Shown one piece after another: positions 1 through 7,936 of a stretch of 64,000 nt of DNA. The notes under the pieces were generated by a model. That model was not told where the DNA came from. It saw only the letters and a program-made list of their open reading frames with translations, and searched no databases. The translations under genes and the position numbers were made by a program. Each line of letters begins with the position of its first letter. The stretch's first letter is position 1. Source of the stretch: Cytophagales bacterium (lineage in GTDB: Bacteria > Bacteroidota > Bacteroidia > Cytophagales > Spirosomataceae); the NCBI GenBank assembly GCA_024742395.1, contig JANSYO010000015.1:1-64000 (forward strand), written 5' to 3'.

Positions 1-237
1 AGAACCCAGATCATCATCTGGAATACCCGCATCAATGTCATGCGAAGGATATACATAAATTTTACCATTGAATACATGGGCAGAAGGATCAGCTGTGTAA
101 ATCTCTGAAACTAAAGGTTCGTTGAGATATTCAGGCTCATTTGCCACCGTCTCAGTTTCAGTAGTTTCTGTTGTACTGGTGCAGGCTGTGAAAGCAAAGG
201 CCAAAACTGAAGAATACAAAAAAAGTCTTTTTTTCAT
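1..237 (-). CDS. GH43-like glycoside hydrolase lipoprotein (N-terminal part, cut by window edge)
   Basis: Only the first 79 codons are in the window; the gene runs off the left edge. The ATG at 235-237 opens a lipoprotein signal: Lys-Lys-Arg, a hydrophobic stretch, then a lipobox ending FTAC with Cys at residue 19, so the protein should be a secreted lipoprotein. A Thr/Glu-rich spacer follows, then a segment reading YTADPSAHVFNGKIYVYPSHD. That resembles the first blade of family 43 beta-propeller enzymes (beta-xylosidases and arabinofuranosidases), where the Asp of 'ADPS' is usually the catalytic base. Specificity cannot be judged from this fragment. It is divergent from the RRM gene at 450. 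Confidence 0.72.
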   Translation of the reverse strand, partial: MKKRLFLYSSVLAFAFTACTSTTETTETETVANEPEYLNEPLVSEIYTADPSAHVFNGKIYVYPSHDIDAGIPDDDLGS

Positions 238-417
238 GAGTCGTTTTTTTTGAATAAATGGAACTAGCCAAAAGCAATTCATCTAAAGTGTTAGTATGAT
301 TTCTCCTGGTTCATTTCATAGTCTGGGTTTTATAAAAGTTTAGGTAAATAATAAGCGGTCAAAAATAAACGAAATTAATCAGAATAGTAGAAAACTAACA
401 TTTGATTCGAATATGGC

Positions 418-425
418 TACCTTTG
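418..425 (+). promoter_or_regulatory. Bacteroidota -7 promoter box for the RRM gene
   Basis: TACCTTTG matches the TAnnTTTG -7 consensus of the Bacteroidota primary sigma factor and lies 25 bases before the ATG at 450. A TTTG at 401-404 is closer than the usual 18-21 bases, so the -33 element is unclear. Confidence 0.55.
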
Positions 426-449
426 CAAATCACAAGAATCAAATGACTT

Positions 450-830
450 ATGGACATTCACGTTAGTAATTTACCCTTCAAGCTTACTGAGCAGGAGCTT
501 TCGTCTCTTTTTGAACCATACGGAAAGGTAGAAGCTGTGAATATCATACTGGATCATAAACTGCGACAAAGCAAAGGTTATGGTTTTGTTAAAATGTATA
601 AAGACAGTGAAGCCAAAGAAGCTATTAAAGCTTTAAATGGTTTTGTCATTGAAGACAGACCTTTAAAAGTCTCAGAATCTGTCAAAGAAGAAGAAAAGAA
701 AAAACCTGCATTGCCTTACTGGAAAAGAACGCCCAAAAAAGGTCAAAAAATTGTCACTTTTGATGGCGAAAGTCAAGCTCCGAAAGAGCGTAAAAAAAGA
801 AGGGGACACGGTAGAGGTACTACTTATTAA
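450..830 (+). CDS. RNA-binding protein with one RRM domain
   Basis: A 126-residue protein with a single RNA-recognition motif over about residues 1-80. RNP2 is seen as IHVSNL near residue 3 and RNP1 as KGYGFVKM near residue 42, with the aromatic residues that stack on RNA bases present. The C-terminal 45 residues are very basic (Lys/Arg clusters, ending RRGHGRG). This is the layout of the short bacterial RRM proteins common in Cytophagales and cyanobacteria, which are cytoplasmic single-stranded RNA binders of mostly unknown role; some respond to cold. The start at 450 is preferred because an ATG at 443 in another frame hits a stop after seven codons. It appears to be a single-gene unit with its own promoter box. 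Confidence 0.88.
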   Translation: MDIHVSNLPFKLTEQELSSLFEPYGKVEAVNIILDHKLRQSKGYGFVKMYKDSEAKEAIKALNGFVIEDRPLKVSESVKEEEKKKPALPYWKRTPKKGQKIVTFDGESQAPKERKKRRGHGRGTTY

Positions 831-962
831 AGCCTTTAACCTTAATTATTAAGGATGCCTTCTACATTTTTGGCCATTTATAAATCAAATTTAACTGATT
901 CATCCATTCCAAATTTTTTATCGGAGTCTATTGATTAAATTGGTGTATTCAACCCTAACAAT

Positions 963-2168
963 ATGACCCTGACAAATCTAAAATCAGAAGTAAAAGATGA
1001 GTTTTATAACTTGCTCGACTTCTGGATTAATTACTCTGTAGATCAAAAAAATGGTGGCTTTTACGGTACTATCAATGGCAAAAACATTGGCATAGATAGC
1101 GTAAAATCTGCCGTTGCTACTACCCGTATTCTATGGGGTTTTAGCTCTGCTATTGAGTTTTTAAACGCTCACCCCGAACTCCCTAAAAGGAAAGAATACA
1201 TCACAAAGCTGGAGCCACTTTGCCGAAGAGCATATGAATATCTTATTGCAAATTTCTGGGATAAAAAATATGGAGGTGTTTATTGGAATGTCAGTGCAAC
1301 AGGTCAGCCTGATGAACCCAAGAAGCAAATCTATGCACATAGCTTTTTTGTATATGGGATGAGTGAATATTTCAGAGCCACCTCATTTAAACCAGCTTTG
1401 GAATGGGCCAGGAAAGGCTTTGATGCCATAATTGAGCATTCTTACGACAGTAAAAATGGTGGGTACGTGGAGGCCTATAATCAAGATTGGTCAGAAACAG
1501 ACCAATATATTCTTTCTGATGGTGACAGAAGGAAATCTATGAACACGCATCTCCATTTGTTAGAGTGCTTTGCAAATTTATACAGAGTAGATAAGTCTGA
1601 GAAAGTCAGGTTTCATCTTCAGCATTGTCTTGAAATCATGCTGGATCATATTATTGGAAAGGACAAAACCAGGATGACTCTTTTCTTTACCGATGATTGG
1701 CAGCTCAGAGATAAGGCAATTTCTTATGGACACGATATAGAGGCCAGCTGGCTGGTACTCGAGGCTGCAGAGATTCTTGGTAATGAACATCTTATTGAGT
1801 ATTGCAAAGATAAATGTTTAGCTATGGCCAGAGACGCTGCAGAAGGTCTTCAATCAGACAAAGGAATGATTTATGAGTTTAATCCTGAAAATGGCCATTC
1901 GAAAAGTAGCAGGGACTGGTGGGTAATGGCTGAAGCAATGGTTGGCTTTTATAATGCTTATCAGCTATCAAAAAAAATACATTATCTGGAGAAAGCGGAG
2001 AACTGCTGGCAGTTTATCAAAGACTATTTAATAGATCATGAAGGTGGCGAATGGTGGGGTGGTGTAAACGCTGAGCATGAATTAACAGGTACTACTAAAG
2101 CCAGCCCATGGAAAGCCCCTTATCACAATTTACGATCATGCATGGAAATCTACCGGAGAATAGGCTAA
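963..2168 (+). CDS. cellobiose 2-epimerase-like protein (AGE superfamily)
   Basis: A 401-residue (alpha/alpha)6-barrel enzyme of the N-acylglucosamine 2-epimerase superfamily. The His residues used as acid/base catalysts in cellobiose 2-epimerase are all in place: NTHLHLLE (His198), YGHDIEASWL (His257) and APYHNLRSCME (His388). The spacing matches Rhodothermus marinus CE (His200, His259, His390) with a constant offset of two. No signal peptide is visible, so it should act in the cytoplasm, converting beta-1,4-linked disaccharides such as cellobiose or mannobiose to the C2 epimer. The stop is directly followed by the ATG of the next gene (TAAATG), suggesting translational coupling. A closely related mannobiose or GlcNAc epimerase cannot be excluded. 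Confidence 0.82.
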   Translation: MTLTNLKSEVKDEFYNLLDFWINYSVDQKNGGFYGTINGKNIGIDSVKSAVATTRILWGFSSAIEFLNAHPELPKRKEYITKLEPLCRRAYEYLIANFWDKKYGGVYWNVSATGQPDEPKKQIYAHSFFVYGMSEYFRATSFKPALEWARKGFDAIIEHSYDSKNGGYVEAYNQDWSETDQYILSDGDRRKSMNTHLHLLECFANLYRVDKSEKVRFHLQHCLEIMLDHIIGKDKTRMTLFFTDDWQLRDKAISYGHDIEASWLVLEAAEILGNEHLIEYCKDKCLAMARDAAEGLQSDKGMIYEFNPENGHSKSSRDWWVMAEAMVGFYNAYQLSKKIHYLEKAENCWQFIKDYLIDHEGGEWWGGVNAEHELTGTTKASPWKAPYHNLRSCMEIYRRIG

Positions 2169-2678
2169 ATGAATTCAGTTCTGAAATCCAACCTCGAGTT
2201 TCTTAGAAATAGCTTTAAAAGGGAATCATCGGTTTTCGGCCTACCAAAGGCCTTGAATTCACTAGTCAATGTTTTTGAGCTAAATCAACCCAATTTTTCA
2301 GGCTTTTTAGTAAAACCACCAGAAAGAAAAACCATAGTTATTACTACAGAAGGTCAGGTTAAACCTAAGGCTCCGCAATACATCAGAGTGCCTGAAAATA
2401 TTCTGGATTTCCCACTTGAAGCTGTTGTGCACCTTTTAAAACATGAATTCATTCATGTAGAACAACGAAATAGGAGTAATTATACAGCAAGTAGAGCTGT
2501 CAGAGAATTTGAAGCATATTACAGAGGTATTTATGACAACAATTCGCCAATTCCTTGTCCGGAAAATTTAAAAGCTCAATTCAGGAATTCTCTACTTAAA
2601 TATTACCACCAAATGTCTGAATCTGAGAAAGCCGTACATGCAGTTAAATTTCATGAAAGTCAACGGCTCAAGTCTTAA
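2169..2678 (+). CDS. small HExxH protein, putative metallopeptidase-like, unknown function
   Basis: I do not recognise a named family. The 169-residue protein has HEFIHVEQ at residues 92-99, an HExxH zinc-binding motif preceded by a hydrophobic helix, and a downstream acidic segment (REFEAYYRGIYD) that could supply a third ligand, as in gluzincin-type domains. There is no signal peptide or membrane segment. Its ATG begins one base after the stop of the epimerase gene with no gap, so the two are probably translated together. Whether it cuts peptides is unknown; many short HExxH proteins with 'HEFxHVxQ' are uncharacterised. The next gene starts 43 bases downstream on a TTG codon. Confidence 0.6.
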   Translation: MNSVLKSNLEFLRNSFKRESSVFGLPKALNSLVNVFELNQPNFSGFLVKPPERKTIVITTEGQVKPKAPQYIRVPENILDFPLEAVVHLLKHEFIHVEQRNRSNYTASRAVREFEAYYRGIYDNNSPIPCPENLKAQFRNSLLKYYHQMSESEKAVHAVKFHESQRLKS

Positions 2679-2721
2679 GTTTCTCTACGGAATTAAGTAG
2701 ATTTGATTTTAGCCTGAAAAA

Positions 2722-5700
2722 TTGAATAGACTATTTTACTCCTTTATCTTCATCATCCTGTTATTTGGTTGTAATAAGCAGCCAAAGAGGCTTTTTACTG
2801 AAGTTTCCTCTGATCATTCACAAATCTTTTTTTCGAATACTATAGTTGAAAATGAACTATACAATGTGTTTGATTACCATAACCTTTACAACGGCGGTGG
2901 AGTGGCTGTCATTGATATCAATAACGATGAGTTGCCTGATCTATATTTTACAGGAAATCAGGTAGCCGACAAGCTTTATTTAAATAAAGGTGGTTTCGTT
3001 TTTGAAGACATTTCCGTTCAAGCAGGCATTATTCATCGGGGATGGTCTACTGGAGCTGCTGTCTGTGATGTGAATGAAGATGGCTTTCAGGATTTATATA
3101 TTTGTAGATCTGGAAATGAAAGTGCTGAAAACCGGAAAAACATTCTGCTAATTAATGATAGAAAAGGACACTTTATCAATGAAGCCGAAAAAAGAGGATT
3201 AGCAGATACATCATATTCTAATCAAGCCTCCTTTTTTGATTTTGATCACGATGGTGATCTTGATGTGTACGTTTTAACAACTTCAAATCTTATTCGGAAT
3301 CCAAATCTACTGCACCCAAAAGACCGGTATGGAGAATATGCATTAGATCATCTTTATGAAAACGACGGAACCGGACATTTTAAAGAGGTAGGAAAAGAAA
3401 AAGGGATTACACAAAATACCCATGGACTGGGACTGACCATAGCAGATGTTAACAATGATGGCTGGGAAGACATTCTGGCTTCGAGCGATTTCCTGCCCAA
3501 TGATGTATTATATATCAATCAGCAAAATGGAACTTTCTCAAATGAAGCACCTGAGCTTTTGCCCTACCAAAGCAGATTTTCTATGGGAAATGATATTGCT
3601 GACCTTAATAATGATGGTTTGCCGGAAATGATAAGTGTAGATATGCTACCTACAGATAATGTGCAGCAGAAAAAAATGTTAATGACCTCTTATCATGTTT
3701 TTGAAACTGAAAAGAACCTTGGTTATCAATCAGAGTTTTCGAGAAATATGCTTTTTAAGCATGAAGGAATAGATCATCTTGGTAAACCACATTTTAGTGA
3801 AATAGGGCAGTTAATTGGTGTACATGCTACTGATTGGTCCTGGGCCCCCTTGATGGTAGACTTTGACAATGATGGCTTAAAAGACATAAGTATTTCAAAT
3901 GGTTATTTAAGAGATGTTACCAACTCAGATTTTGTGGCTTATAATTTAAATTTTGCTCAAAGTACAGGCTCTACAGACGAAATGAGGGCCTTCATGAATG
4001 AAAATGCTGCCAGTTTACCTCCTTTAAAAACTAAAAACCAATTCTTTAAGCAAATAGACGATTTTAAGTTTGAGAATGTCTCAGATAATTGGTTAGAAAA
4101 TTCAGGGACATTTGCCAACGGAGCAGTGTTCGCAGACCTTGACAATGATGGTGACCTAGATTATGTGGTAAACAACATCAATCAAAATGCCAGTATTTTC
4201 AGGAACAACAGTTCAAACAATTATATAAAAATCAAGCTCAAAGGTTCGTCAAAAAACCCCTTTGGTTTGGGTGCGAAAATTGAAGCTTATTCAAAGGGTG
4301 TTACACAAACATATTTTCAGACATTAAGCAGAGGTTATCAATCTTCTGTAGATCCATCCATTATTTTTGGTTTTTCTGATCTTTCTTCTGTCGACAGTCT
4401 GTGCGTATGGTGGTCTGGTGGTAAGAGCCAAACAATCAAAAATCTTGAAATCAATCAAACCATTGTTTTAGAAGAATCTGTTGCTCGTTTCCCTACCGAT
4501 AATAGTTATACGAATCACTTAACACTCTATGAACAAATACCTGTAACAATTACATATGAAGAAAACCGCTTCATTGATTATTACAGAGAGAACTTGCTTT
4601 TAAGAAAGTATTCTGAGCCCGGTCCGGCACTAGCCGTTGGTGATGTTAATAGAGATGGACTGGAAGATTTCTATTTGGGTGGAAATAAAGATTCTCCAGG
4701 AAAACTAGTCATACAGAACGCTGATTTAACATTTAAATTCTACACTATAGACGCCAATATGAAAGGCGAAGATGCCGATGCACTTTTCTTTGATTTTAAT
4801 GGTGACGGTTACCAGGATCTATACATTGCCAAAGGCTCAAATGAATTCCAAATAGGCCCTGACTATCAAGATCAGTTTTTTCTGAATGATGGGAAAGGCA
4901 ATCTTCAAAACAAAACTCATGAAATACTCCCGGAACTTACTCATCCGGGATCTATAATAAGAATTATTGACATTGATAATGATGGCAACCCTGATTTATT
5001 CAGAGGTGGTTCTGTATTGCCCGGGCACTTCCCCAAGGCATCAAATTCATATATTCTTAGTTTTACGAATGATAAATTTGAAAAATATTCTTTAGGTGAT
5101 TTAGGTCTGATAAAAGATGCAATTTCTTTAGACTATAACAACGATAGTTCCATTGATCTGATTCTGGTAGGCGATTTCATGAATCCTACTTTCTTAAAAA
5201 ACAATGATGGTCAACTACAACCTGAAACACATATAGAAAAACTGAATGGCTTGTGGAATTGTATTGAAATGGCTGATCTTGACAATGATGGCGACCTTGA
5301 CTTCATTTTAGGGAATATTGGCTTAAACTATCGTTACAGTTTTACAGAGAATTTCCCTTTGGTAGTAAACTCTACGGCAGACAAAGAAGGTTTTCTTCCA
5401 TCCTATTACTTAAGAGGTGTTGAGGTACCTATACCTACCAGAGATGATCTGAGCAGGCAGTTCCCGGCACTTAAAAATGATTTCCCTAATTACCTTTCGT
5501 ATGCAGAAGCAAATATGCAGTCTTTAAAAGGAAAATTCCCTGAAAGATCAAAATGGGCTTCTAAGATGGAAAGTATTATTCTTTGGAATGAAGGTAAGGG
5601 AAATTTTAGAGAAATAGACCTGCCGGACATTACACAAAGTGCTAATATTCAATGCATTCTACCAACAGACATTAATAACGACGGGAGGATAGATTTGATT

Positions 5701-5937
5701 TTAGCTGGCAATGATTACACCGCAGAGCCGACCAACTCCGGCTATACCGAAGGAACAAAAGGAGTGGTTTTACTTAACATTGGTAACAGACAATTCAGAA
5801 AAGTTAACAATATTGAAAGTGGAATTTGGTTAGATTTTTCTACAAAACATCTAGAGAGTCTTAAAACAAAAACTGGCAGCCTTGTTGTGGCTGCCAGAAA
5901 TAATAATTCCATTAAGATTTACAGAAAAACTCAGTAA
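2722..5937 (+). CDS. FG-GAP/VCBS repeat lipoprotein with ASPIC/UnbV domain (CRTAC1-like)
   Basis: A 1071-residue secreted lipoprotein: the N-terminus has a hydrophobic stretch and a lipobox LLFGC with Cys at residue 17. The body carries many Ca-binding-type loops of the form DxNxDGxxD (for example DINNDELPDLY, DFDHDGDLDVY, DLDNDGDLDYV, DINNDGRIDLI), the signature of FG-GAP/VCBS beta-propeller repeats. They fall in two blocks separated by an ASPIC/UnbV domain near residues 500-590, as in the CRTAC1-like family. The start must be TTG at 2722: an in-frame stop lies at 2710-2712 and no earlier ATG or GTG exists, while the signal peptide begins right there. Such proteins are abundant in marine Bacteroidota, often near glycan genes, and are thought to bind carbohydrate or protein at the surface. 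It converges on the next gene with a 7-base overlap. Confidence 0.85.
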   Translation: MNRLFYSFIFIILLFGCNKQPKRLFTEVSSDHSQIFFSNTIVENELYNVFDYHNLYNGGGVAVIDINNDELPDLYFTGNQVADKLYLNKGGFVFEDISVQAGIIHRGWSTGAAVCDVNEDGFQDLYICRSGNESAENRKNILLINDRKGHFINEAEKRGLADTSYSNQASFFDFDHDGDLDVYVLTTSNLIRNPNLLHPKDRYGEYALDHLYENDGTGHFKEVGKEKGITQNTHGLGLTIADVNNDGWEDILASSDFLPNDVLYINQQNGTFSNEAPELLPYQSRFSMGNDIADLNNDGLPEMISVDMLPTDNVQQKKMLMTSYHVFETEKNLGYQSEFSRNMLFKHEGIDHLGKPHFSEIGQLIGVHATDWSWAPLMVDFDNDGLKDISISNGYLRDVTNSDFVAYNLNFAQSTGSTDEMRAFMNENAASLPPLKTKNQFFKQIDDFKFENVSDNWLENSGTFANGAVFADLDNDGDLDYVVNNINQNASIFRNNSSNNYIKIKLKGSSKNPFGLGAKIEAYSKGVTQTYFQTLSRGYQSSVDPSIIFGFSDLSSVDSLCVWWSGGKSQTIKNLEINQTIVLEESVARFPTDNSYTNHLTLYEQIPVTITYEENRFIDYYRENLLLRKYSEPGPALAVGDVNRDGLEDFYLGGNKDSPGKLVIQNADLTFKFYTIDANMKGEDADALFFDFNGDGYQDLYIAKGSNEFQIGPDYQDQFFLNDGKGNLQNKTHEILPELTHPGSIIRIIDIDNDGNPDLFRGGSVLPGHFPKASNSYILSFTNDKFEKYSLGDLGLIKDAISLDYNNDSSIDLILVGDFMNPTFLKNNDGQLQPETHIEKLNGLWNCIEMADLDNDGDLDFILGNIGLNYRYSFTENFPLVVNSTADKEGFLPSYYLRGVEVPIPTRDDLSRQFPALKNDFPNYLSYAEANMQSLKGKFPERSKWASKMESIILWNEGKGNFREIDLPDITQSANIQCILPTDINNDGRIDLILAGNDYTAEPTNSGYTEGTKGVVLLNIGNRQFRKVNNIESGIWLDFSTKHLESLKTKTGSLVVAARNNNSIKIYRKTQ

Positions 5938-6317
5938 ATATTTAAACTTTTAAGAAAGTTACCATCAGCACTATAAAGTCCGGCAGCAAAGTGTTCTACC
6001 GGTAATTCTTTCTTGTTAATACTTAATGTACCGGAGTTGGAATTCAAGATATATTGTTTCAATTCTTGATCCTTACGAGAATGGAAAAGAATAATTTTAC
6101 CTGAATTCATGCCTGAGGGTAAAGAATATTCAATCTTAACATCTGAACTGGCAGAAGAAATGTTTCCTTCTGATCTTTTCAGAAAGACCTCTTCAGTAGA
6201 TGAGACTACAGCAGATGGTTTAGCACCTATAGGTCTGCCGTTTTCGTCAATAGTTGACTGAGCTTTTAAAGTAAAGCCTGCTAAAAAAAGAGCGAAAAGT
6301 ATTGTTAAATTTTTCAT
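5931..6317 (-). CDS. small exported protein resembling a type IX sorting domain (cassette 2)
   Basis: A 128-residue protein: a signal peptide ending near LKAQ, then a mature part of about 105 residues beginning DENGRPIGAKPS. The last 70 residues alternate short beta strands and end in a Gly-Leu-Tyr strand then a final strand, like a Type A type IX secretion C-terminal domain (hydrophobic strand, turn, 'L..G.Y', last strand). Here it stands alone rather than at the end of a large protein. From DENGRP onward it matches its paralogue at 7546-7932 at 96 of 105 positions, yet the signal peptides are unrelated. It follows the S74-like gene by 2 bases, so the two form one unit. No enzyme motif is visible. 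A scaffold, chaperone or anchor for the fibre is a guess. Confidence 0.7.
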   Translation of the reverse strand: MKNLTILFALFLAGFTLKAQSTIDENGRPIGAKPSAVVSSTEEVFLKRSEGNISSASSDVKIEYSLPSGMNSGKIILFHSRKDQELKQYILNSNSGTLSINKKELPVEHFAAGLYSADGNFLKSLNIY

Positions 6318-6319
6318 GA

Positions 6320-7432
6320 TTATTTTCTGGCAAAAGTTTGAATTGATCCTTTTTGATTTCGCTCCAGCTCTAGTAACCTGCTTTCAAGCCTAGCGTATTG
6401 GGAAGCATTTTCTTTTAAAAGTTTTATTTCACTTTGTTGGTTTTCAATAATAGACTGCTGCTCCTGAATAGCTTTCACCATTACTGGAATTAAAGATTGA
6501 TAATTTAAGAATTGGAACTCCTTTTTACTATCACCTATTGTTTGTTTCATCAAAAGTGAAGGAAACAATTTTTCAACTTCATCAGCTGAGAAGCCATATT
6601 GATTACCTGTTGGCAAGCCTAATTCACTTATATACTCATTTTTATATGAATAGCTAATTGGCTTCAAAGCTTTAATTACTTCAGTAGCATCATTAAGAGC
6701 AAATACTTTGTGGTTCAATTCCATATCAAAAGGAGAGTGAATATCAAGGACAGAAGCACTTTTTATCTCAACAGAACCAGACTTTATATCTACGGCACTT
6801 GTAGGTGCCCCCGGTCTAATCCTAAAAGGCAATGTACTACCACCAGTAACATCTCGAATAAAGAAATTGGCTTCATTGCCAGCCATATCCCAGGTCTGTG
6901 CCGTAAATCCAGATGTAGCATCCTGTTGCAATCGTACGGTTGGTGTATTACCTGTTTTAATCTCTAAATCTGTGACTGGTGTTGAAGTACCAATTCCCAC
7001 ATCTCCCTGAGAGTCTACGTATAAGGCGTTTGCTCTTGCCCCTGCTTCTATTTTAAAAGGAATACGACCAGCAGTTACATCTTCAACTGCAAAGTATTTA
7101 CCACCGCCATTTGATGAGTCATTTATCAATATTCTCCAATCATTTGCAGGAAAACTTGCCGAAGTACTGGTATCATCAAAATGTACTCTTAAATTGTTTT
7201 CCTTAAACCGTTGGGTATCAAAGCCAAAAGACTCAGCGGCCACACAGTCCAACCCAAGACATAAACTACCATCTATACTTCCATTACCAGTATGAAAATA
7301 GGCCTCTACGGCCTTTGCTTCATTGCCTTTGATTTCATGAAGCTCCTTCGGTTCAGGGTTATCTTGAATACTTACCTGACTTTGAAGCAATAGGCAAGCC
7401 GAGATTAAGTAAATTGAATTTTGTATTTTCAT
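6320..7432 (-). CDS. phage-fibre-like protein with degenerate S74 (intramolecular chaperone) domain (cassette 2)
   Basis: A 370-residue exported protein. After a signal-like N-terminus (MKIQNSIYLISACLLLQSQ) come two fibre repeats of the form FPxxDWRI...PFKI...NALYVDSQGDVGIGTSTP (near residues 90-160 and 165-225), followed by a region homologous to the C-terminal chaperone domain of tail-fibre/endosialidase proteins, and a coiled coil at the very end (EQQSIIENQQSEIKLLKEN). The paralogue's SDRNLKD catalytic motif is replaced by unrelated residues here (around SPFDMELNHKV), so self-cleavage is doubtful. An ATG at 7483 would add 17 residues, but that segment overlaps a terminator hairpin at 7467-7520, so I choose ATG 7432. 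The small gene at 5931 follows 2 bases later. Confidence 0.78.
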   Translation of the reverse strand: MKIQNSIYLISACLLLQSQVSIQDNPEPKELHEIKGNEAKAVEAYFHTGNGSIDGSLCLGLDCVAAESFGFDTQRFKENNLRVHFDDTSTSASFPANDWRILINDSSNGGGKYFAVEDVTAGRIPFKIEAGARANALYVDSQGDVGIGTSTPVTDLEIKTGNTPTVRLQQDATSGFTAQTWDMAGNEANFFIRDVTGGSTLPFRIRPGAPTSAVDIKSGSVEIKSASVLDIHSPFDMELNHKVFALNDATEVIKALKPISYSYKNEYISELGLPTGNQYGFSADEVEKLFPSLLMKQTIGDSKKEFQFLNYQSLIPVMVKAIQEQQSIIENQQSEIKLLKENASQYARLESRLLELERNQKGSIQTFARK

Positions 7433-7466
7433 GCTATCTATTAATTTGATAAATAAATGTAAATAC

Positions 7467-7520
7467 AAAAAGAGCCTCACCATAATTAACTAAAAGAGTT
7501 CTATTTTACGGTAAGGCTCT
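7467..7520 (-). terminator. Rho-independent terminator between the two fibre cassettes
   Basis: Read on the minus strand, AGAGCCTTACC pairs with GGTGAGGCTCT (11 pairs, one G-T wobble) around a 28-base loop and is followed by a T run. It ends the upstream cassette (7546-9526), so the 6320 gene needs its own promoter. It also shows the ATG at 7483 is not the real start of the next gene. Confidence 0.7.
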
Positions 7521-7545
7521 AGCTCAAAAATTATTTTCCTGAAAT

Positions 7546-7932
7546 CTAGTAAAGATTTAAGCTCTTTAGGAAACTACCATCTGCACTATAAAGTCCGGCA
7601 GCAAATTGTTCTACCGGTAATTCCTTTTTATTAATACTTAATGTACCGGAGTTTGAATTCAAACTATATTGTTTCAACTCTTGATCCTTACGAGGATGGA
7701 AAAGGATAATTTTCCCTGAATTCATGCCTGAGGGTAAAGAATATTCAATCTTAACTTCTGAACTAGCTGATGTAATATTTCCTGCTGACCTCTTCAGAAA
7801 AACCTCTTCTGCAGATGAGACTACAGCAGATGGTTTGGCACCAATAGGTCTGCCATTTTCGTCAGTTGTTTCTTTTTGAGCAAAACCGCTCATGGCGATA
7901 GATGCCATTAGAATGGTAAATATGTATTTCAT
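7546..7932 (-). CDS. small exported protein resembling a type IX sorting domain (cassette 1)
   Basis: A 128-residue paralogue of the 5931-6317 product, of identical length. The signal peptide (MKYIFTILMASIAMSGFAQ) differs fully from that of its paralogue, but the mature part is 96/105 identical. The C-terminal 70 residues show the strand pattern of a Type A type IX secretion signal without a cargo domain, starting IEYSLPSG and ending GLYSADGSFLKSLNLY. The start ATG at 7932 is preferred over an upstream in-frame start at 7950 because it begins the signal peptide and sits 4 bases after the stop of the S74 gene. A terminator follows at 7467-7520. Function unknown. Confidence 0.7.
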   Translation of the reverse strand: MKYIFTILMASIAMSGFAQKETTDENGRPIGAKPSAVVSSAEEVFLKRSAGNITSASSEVKIEYSLPSGMNSGKIILFHPRKDQELKQYSLNSNSGTLSINKKELPVEQFAAGLYSADGSFLKSLNLY

Positions 7933-7936
7933 GGTC

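Noticed and set aside
840-854. Palindrome CCTTAATTATTAAGG after the RRM gene as a terminator
   Set aside because: The central loop would be one base and no T run follows, so it cannot be called a terminator.
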